Assembly (NCBI GenBank): GCA_022578965.1
Contig: MU400533.1
Span: 1-64,000 of the forward strand
Length of the DNA: 64,000 nt
DNA from: Xylaria sp. FL1777
Taxonomy: Eukaryota; Ascomycota; Sordariomycetes; Xylariales; Xylariaceae
Reading direction: 5' to 3'
Positions 59,454 through 64,000 of the stretch are shown here, one piece after another. Made by a program: the position numbers and the translations under genes. Within the stretch, counting starts at the first letter, position 1. Every line of letters begins with the position of its first letter. The notes beneath the pieces are model-generated. The model was not told the origin of the DNA. It was given only the letters and a program-made list of their open reading frames with translations, and ran no database searches.

Positions 59454-61403
59454 TCAGTTCTTCGCCTTGGGTCCCAGCACTCTCACTCCCTTGGCGCTTC
59501 CCCATACACTGTCGGTTACTTTCTGCGGAATCTTGCGACCACGCAGTCTCTGATCTATGAGCCACATGCCGACGACGAACTGAGCCCGGTCCAGGGCACC
59601 CTTACCTTCCGTGTCAACCAGGTCCCATACCTCTGCCAGCTCGTCAAAAGGGAGCCGGCTACGAGCCCAGATGTCGCGAGCTACCACGTTCGTAACAAGC
59701 TGGCTCGTGTCCATGTCCCCTAGACCGTTCGCCATAGCGCTAGGGTTATCTAGCAATAGACCACGGTTACTAGCCCATACACCCTCATATCGCTGTCTTT
59801 CACGGGCTGTAATCTCTTCGCGCCACCGCTTTCTAGCACCTTCGTGATGAGCATGCTTCTTCCTAGAGCTGAGTTTGCCAAGCGGCTTCTTTTTGTGTTG
59901 AGGCCCAATTCCGGTCACTTCCTCCGCAGACTTGGAACGAGGTACCCGTAATGTCTGGCGTATGTGTGGAGTCTGTTTCCGAGGAGGCGGTGGTGTAGGA
60001 GGTTTCACCGGCCTAGGCGTTGCGCGAGCAGATGCAAGAGATCCCGCAACAATAGCGTTGGTGAGTGATTCCAAAGGTAAATTGGAAGATGACTGGGGCC
60101 CCGAGGCGCGCGATGGCGGAAGAACGGCGACAGTGGGCACGGATGTTGGTCGTAAAGGTAGGGGTGGCTCAGGTGTCTTGCGTGGCGAGTCAGGCTGTGG
60201 CGAAGGGCCCGAGGAAGCCGACACAAAGGTATCATTTGATAACGAGCTAGAGGACCTCCGAATCAAACTTTCTGAACCCTGATCATTTACAAAAGACGGA
60301 ACTGAAGGCGTTGTTATGCTAGACGCGCGAGTTTGGCGCTGTGATACGGGCTTCATCAGTGGTGGAGTGGCAGAAGTGGGACTGGAACCTGATAAACTCG
60401 ATGTAATCCTTTGAGATGATGTCCGTCTCGGCTGTGGTGACAAAATTAAAGTGTCCGCCTGACTAATCGCCTGTGGAGGGGGTGTGACAGGTCTGGGTTT
60501 TCTCCTCGTATTGAGAGGAGGTGTAGACACTGGCAGCTGGGCGTCTGCCTTTAGCCGTGGAGGAGGAGTAGGAGGGCGCTGTCTCTTGCTTTCTGACGGC
60601 TCTCCCGCCTCTCGAAATGATAGTTTCGCTCCGACCGTAGCCCGGTCTACACTTGGCGAAGGTAATGTTGCTTTCTCCCAGGCGAAAGAGGAAGCTAGTC
60701 TTGAGGGTGAAGTGTCGTAAGAGACCACCGGGCTCATAGTACGAGGAGGCGTCATAGGCCGTAGCCCAGCCCTGAGCCCCTTTTTGCTGCTAGATATGGT
60801 AGGCTGCTTCTTGACCGGGTCCAACTCATCCCCTTTCCGCTCGAATAACGATACCAGAGCATTTGTCGGGCCAATTGAGGTTGAGTCGGTCGTGAGATCA
60901 AGGTCTACAACTGAGCCGAGAGTGCTATCGTCGCCCATATTTCCTTTCCGGTATTCCCGAGCAGGATGGTGAGCATTCGGCTGCGCTGGGAGAGCAGTCT
61001 TGGGGTTAGGACTGGTTGTTCGACTGGCGGCGAGTGTTGCCGCAATGAGAGACGGGGAACGTGGTCCTCCCGTAGCCGACTTAGTCGGGGTCAGCAAGTG
61101 ACCCTGGCCGGTCATTGGGTGATGCCGGGCCGGAGTACTAATTTCCCCTGTGGTCTGGCGGCTCAGCGAAGGCGACCGAACAAAGCTGTGATCGCGCGAA
61201 GCCGAGGTAGCTGCCATAAGAGCACCATTTCCATGGCCATTCCCCGTATCACGATTCGGGGTCGCAGTCGGTGTCGGCGTGGAAGGACTATCAGTCGTGG
61301 GCCGGGCGGTCGTCTTCTGGAAGGCAAGGAAAGCACCTCTCAAGGCCGTGTTGTACGTGGCATCGTCATGACCTGGGTGGGTTGGTGTACCGGCGCCGTT
61401 CAT
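59454..61403 (-). CDS. EH-domain protein, Irs4/Tax4 type
   Basis: A single-exon 649-residue protein. The N-terminus contains ATYNTALRGAFLAFQK, a short conserved-looking helix. About 500 residues of Pro/Ser/Thr-rich sequence follow with many PPTPPP-type motifs. A basic segment SSRKKHAHHEGARKRWREEI precedes the C-terminal EH domain (~539-635): YEGVWASNRG, then ARDIWARSRLPFDELAEVWD, an EF-hand-like loop DLVDTEGKGALD at ~594-605, and FVVGMWLIDQRLRG. This layout, one C-terminal EH domain on a long disordered chain, is that of yeast Irs4/Tax4, which regulate phosphoinositide levels with Inp51 and support autophagy and cell-wall integrity. EH domains bind NPF peptides. The start ATG is the first in the open frame. 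Confidence 0.88.
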   Translation of the reverse strand: MNGAGTPTHPGHDDATYNTALRGAFLAFQKTTARPTTDSPSTPTPTATPNRDTGNGHGNGALMAATSASRDHSFVRSPSLSRQTTGEISTPARHHPMTGQGHLLTPTKSATGGPRSPSLIAATLAASRTTSPNPKTALPAQPNAHHPAREYRKGNMGDDSTLGSVVDLDLTTDSTSIGPTNALVSLFERKGDELDPVKKQPTISSSKKGLRAGLRPMTPPRTMSPVVSYDTSPSRLASSFAWEKATLPSPSVDRATVGAKLSFREAGEPSESKRQRPPTPPPRLKADAQLPVSTPPLNTRRKPRPVTPPPQAISQADTLILSPQPRRTSSQRITSSLSGSSPTSATPPLMKPVSQRQTRASSITTPSVPSFVNDQGSESLIRRSSSSLSNDTFVSASSGPSPQPDSPRKTPEPPLPLRPTSVPTVAVLPPSRASGPQSSSNLPLESLTNAIVAGSLASARATPRPVKPPTPPPPRKQTPHIRQTLRVPRSKSAEEVTGIGPQHKKKPLGKLSSRKKHAHHEGARKRWREEITARERQRYEGVWASNRGLLLDNPSAMANGLGDMDTSQLVTNVVARDIWARSRLPFDELAEVWDLVDTEGKGALDRAQFVVGMWLIDQRLRGRKIPQKVTDSVWGSAKGVRVLGPKAKN

Positions 61404-62502
61404 GGGACTTGTCGGCTGTCACACGATAGAGGCGTCAGTTGCCCGTTCCGTAGATCCAGCAGCTCATTGAAATGGCGCAAATAGAGAACAATCGCGTAGG
61501 AATGGGATAGCCGGGGAAGAAACGACAACGAAGCATTCGGCTCAAATGCAAACGTTATGTAGTTCTGTTCGACTTATTAAGGTAGCAAATAAGAAACTGG
61601 GGTTCTGATAAGAGCGCAACCGTGAAGCTTAATGCGTGACATGGTTACCTCAGAGACACGCGCTACAGAGAGTTCAACAACTTACTTACCTAGGTAGGTA
61701 CTTTTAGTGTACCTATACCGAGTTAGGTCGATGGTGCCTTACGCTAATTCGTTACAGTGTGGTCTTCGAGGTCCTATATGTATGTACTACATAGTACCTA
61801 TGTAGGTACATACTGCGTACATACTAAGTACATAGTTACATACTACTTAGGTTGTCTTCATTTAGAATAAGAGGGTGAACGGAGAGTTTCTGCAAAGCAA
61901 ATATCCATGCCTTAATATCACTTATCGTTTCTTCTAAAGAAGACGATGAAAAAAAAAGAAAAGAAATTTGTCTCGCGATTTTTTCTTCTTATTGTAGGTA
62001 GGAAATAAAACGAGACAGTGTCTTAATAACGCCCCATACATAAAGATCAACGCCAACGCCAGCCAGGACTTATCCACCGCCTCGCTCTTCGACCCTTCCG
62101 CCTTCCGAGTATGTTCCATCAGAGAATCCCAGGAAGGAAATTTTTACAACAGTAGCATTAACAGTAAGATAAGAGGTCCTAGGTGCCAGTGTCCAGTGAC
62201 TTGGATCCTGCGATAACCGCGCAGAACTCTGGGCCCAGCCAGCTCGCTGCTATCAGAACTCCAAGTGGTCAGGCCAACGAGATACAAGAAGAGGTGTTGC
62301 GGGTGAGCACATATAGTGCAAACAAAGTAGATTGCTGCGCCCCAAACAATTTGGCGACAGCAGCACAAACGTGCAGCTTTCATCCATCCAAAGACGCCCG
62401 TGTTGACTATTAAGAGTTGCCTAGCAGGCTTCGCATGCTATATCGTCGTGAGTCGTGTCACCTGGCATCTCGTTATCATTCAGCCGTGAAAGGAAAACAA
62501 GG
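61404..62502. other. Intergenic, TAGGTA- and GTACAT-rich
   Basis: Promoter side of the EH-domain gene. The 61,685-61,860 interval is dense in TACCTAGGTAGGTAC and GTACATACTAAGTACAT words that form short inverted repeats. An A/G-rich tract lies near 61,945-61,970. No gene is supported. Confidence 0.5.
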
Positions 62503-64000
62503 CTATGAGAAAGCATCCTCGTCAGTCCATTCGCTCCCCGAAATAATTCGATTGCCTTCGGCATCGATAGTCATGTGACTGTTATGCATAGCAGGAGGAA
62601 GGCCCCGAAGGCGCTTAGCTTGGTTGGTTTGTGCATTCCCATAACCATCCTCGGGGGTATATCTTTTTCCTCTTGCCGCCCTAACTTTGGCGTAATATTC
62701 GTCTGACGCATCGGGTTCGGGCTCTGAATTGTCATCGTACGTCTCCCAGTTTTCCGAACCCGATATCACGGTGGATGTATTCGAGGTTTGTCTCGGCGGA
62801 GGTGCATGTGGATATGCGGGCTGGGCGAGTCGCTCACTACGCATCGACGTGTGGGAGGCTTGATGCATGTAAGGTCGCCCGTAACTCTGTTGCGAGTTCC
62901 GATCATCATATACGTCCTCTGGCTCTACAGCCCGCACATGTGAGCCCGAGCCGAGTCCAACACTCCGATAGGGGTTTACCGGAGTGTCTAGCTCCGGAAG
63001 TGGTACAAGCTCTCTCATTTTCGGAGGGGGTGCTCTTATGAGAGGAGGTCCTGGACGCAATGTGCCTTGAGCTCGAGATTCTGGTCGCGCTCTTTCAGGA
63101 GAATTGTTACCGTGCTTGAGGTTCGACAAGGGCACCCGCGCTGGAATTCTAGAAGGACTACCCTTAGGGTCCTTTGCCGCCTGGCTAGGAGCCTGGCTGG
63201 GAGGAGCAGCTTTCCTCACGGTACCCGTTAGGTTTGCAGTTGGCGTTTTTGACCTCGTGATTGTTCCGGCTCTACTTGCAGTACTATTCGCCCGGCTAGG
63301 GGGTACACCCCTTGGTCCTGCTGGGGTCTTCGCCCTCGGCCCCGGCGTTGGTTTAGGTTCGTCAGGTTGAAGAAGATCCAGATATCGCTCGCCATGGACG
63401 AGGAATGGACGGCCATACTCATCTTCCCACTTGGCTAATAACTTGACTAGTTCTGCTGCAACCTTTGGTAATTCTTTTGTAATCCTCTTTCGCATCTTCT
63501 CTTCACGAAGTAATTTCCCTGGGTCTCGCCTTTCTCCTTTCTGACCACGCATCATTAGACGTGATGCATCCTGGCTTGATGCGGCTAATTCATCACGGTC
63601 ATGGACAAGAGTTCGATGTCTCTCGATGAGTGCTAGCGCTGGTGCCCGTTGGTCTTTCAAGGCTTCGAGGCGAGATAACTCTCTTTCGTGAGCCTCCAGC
63701 AGTGCATCACTATAGACATCAGAGAAGGCTGGCGTAAACTCCAGCATCTCGTCCTCGGAAAAGTATAGGGCATCCCAAAGCTCCTGCAATTTGAAGCGCG
63801 CATCTTCGACGAATAAATGCAAGTTCTGACGCTTGAGCTCATTTAATCTGGCTAGCTCGTCTTCAAATTCGTTGATCTGCCGAACGCCGCATCCACGATT
63901 TCTGTTGAGGAATGATTTACGTTCCGATTCCTCGATTCCTAGTTTCTCCCAGAGTGCCTCAACGGCCATCTTAAGGTCCTTAAGGCGTTTCTCACGAGAT
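62503..64000 (-). CDS. Ase1/MAP65/PRC1 microtubule cross-linker (C-terminal part)
   Basis: The open frame ends at 62,503 and runs off the window; at least ten codons before the ATG at 63,969 (SREKRLKDLK) are in frame, so that Met is internal. The visible ~498 residues begin in the spectrin-like rod (VEALWEKLGIEESERKSF, WDALYFSEDEM, LEAHERELSRLEALKDQ). They include the strongly conserved microtubule-binding stretch RDPGKLLREEKMRKRITKEL and WEDEYGRPFLVHGERYL, then a long basic, Ser/Pro-rich, disordered tail ending SEWTDEDAFS. Family members bundle antiparallel spindle microtubules at the midzone in anaphase, usually under Cdk control through sites in the tail. The N-terminal dimerisation region lies outside the window. 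Confidence 0.93.
   Translation of the reverse strand, partial: SREKRLKDLKMAVEALWEKLGIEESERKSFLNRNRGCGVRQINEFEDELARLNELKRQNLHLFVEDARFKLQELWDALYFSEDEMLEFTPAFSDVYSDALLEAHERELSRLEALKDQRAPALALIERHRTLVHDRDELAASSQDASRLMMRGQKGERRDPGKLLREEKMRKRITKELPKVAAELVKLLAKWEDEYGRPFLVHGERYLDLLQPDEPKPTPGPRAKTPAGPRGVPPSRANSTASRAGTITRSKTPTANLTGTVRKAAPPSQAPSQAAKDPKGSPSRIPARVPLSNLKHGNNSPERARPESRAQGTLRPGPPLIRAPPPKMRELVPLPELDTPVNPYRSVGLGSGSHVRAVEPEDVYDDRNSQQSYGRPYMHQASHTSMRSERLAQPAYPHAPPPRQTSNTSTVISGSENWETYDDNSEPEPDASDEYYAKVRAARGKRYTPEDGYGNAQTNQAKRLRGLPPAMHNSHMTIDAEGNRIISGSEWTDEDAFS

Overview
The window comes from a filamentous ascomycete (Pezizomycotina, most likely a sordariomycete). The evidence is short 47-110 nt introns with GTRNGT donors and CTAAC/CTGAC-like branch sites, proline/glutamine-rich tails on regulatory proteins, a Zn2Cys6 cluster split by an intron, many TACCTAGGTA-type intergenic motifs, and a long stretch that looks destroyed by repeat-induced point mutation (RIP). 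I could not run searches, so the species is not assigned.

Layout. Positions 1-~19,130 are an extremely AT-rich, gene-free block made of decayed repeats. It holds several tandem arrays (26, 12, 15/18 and 87 bp units, AAT and TATTTT microsatellites) and a satellite-like zone with hairpin motifs at ~14.28-15.33 kb. It also holds degraded coding sequence on the + strand at ~7.3-9.4 kb, whose in-frame stops are mostly TAA/TAG. It ends abruptly at ~19.1 kb, and ordinary ~50% GC sequence with genes follows.

Genes, in order: an EST1/SMG7-like protein (20,482-23,811, +); adenosine kinase (24,393-26,193, -); 60S ribosomal protein uL2/Rpl2 (28,588-29,588, -), sharing a 636-bp divergent promoter with a nuclear RRM-like protein (30,225-31,306, +); the DYRK-family kinase Yak1 (33,075-35,979, -); a three-RRM Pub1/TIA-1-like protein (39,736-41,463, -); an acidic, proline-rich putative Mediator-type coactivator (43,930-45,227, +); a Zn2Cys6-plus-ankyrin protein (47,085-48,734, +); a secreted GH5 glycoside hydrolase (52,230-53,521, -); a double-PH Opy1-like protein (56,041-57,374, -); an EH-domain Irs4-like protein (59,454-61,403, -); and the C-terminal part of the Ase1/MAP65 spindle protein, cut by the window edge (62,503-64,000, -). 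Exon joins were worked out by hand from splice signals and reading frame.

The genes are unrelated housekeeping, signalling and RNA-handling genes, with no operon or biosynthetic cluster. Several share broad themes: RNA metabolism (EST1/SMG7-like, RRM protein, Pub1), growth and stress signalling (Yak1), and phosphoinositide/autophagy-related membrane functions (double-PH protein, Irs4). The 48.7-52.2 kb gap is a second, younger decay zone. It holds a broken short-chain dehydrogenase pseudogene directly abutting a five-copy 64-bp minisatellite. The most unusual material is in the AT-rich block: an 87-bp (29-codon) tandem repeat whose stop codons fall in the same columns in every copy, and the hairpin-bearing satellite.
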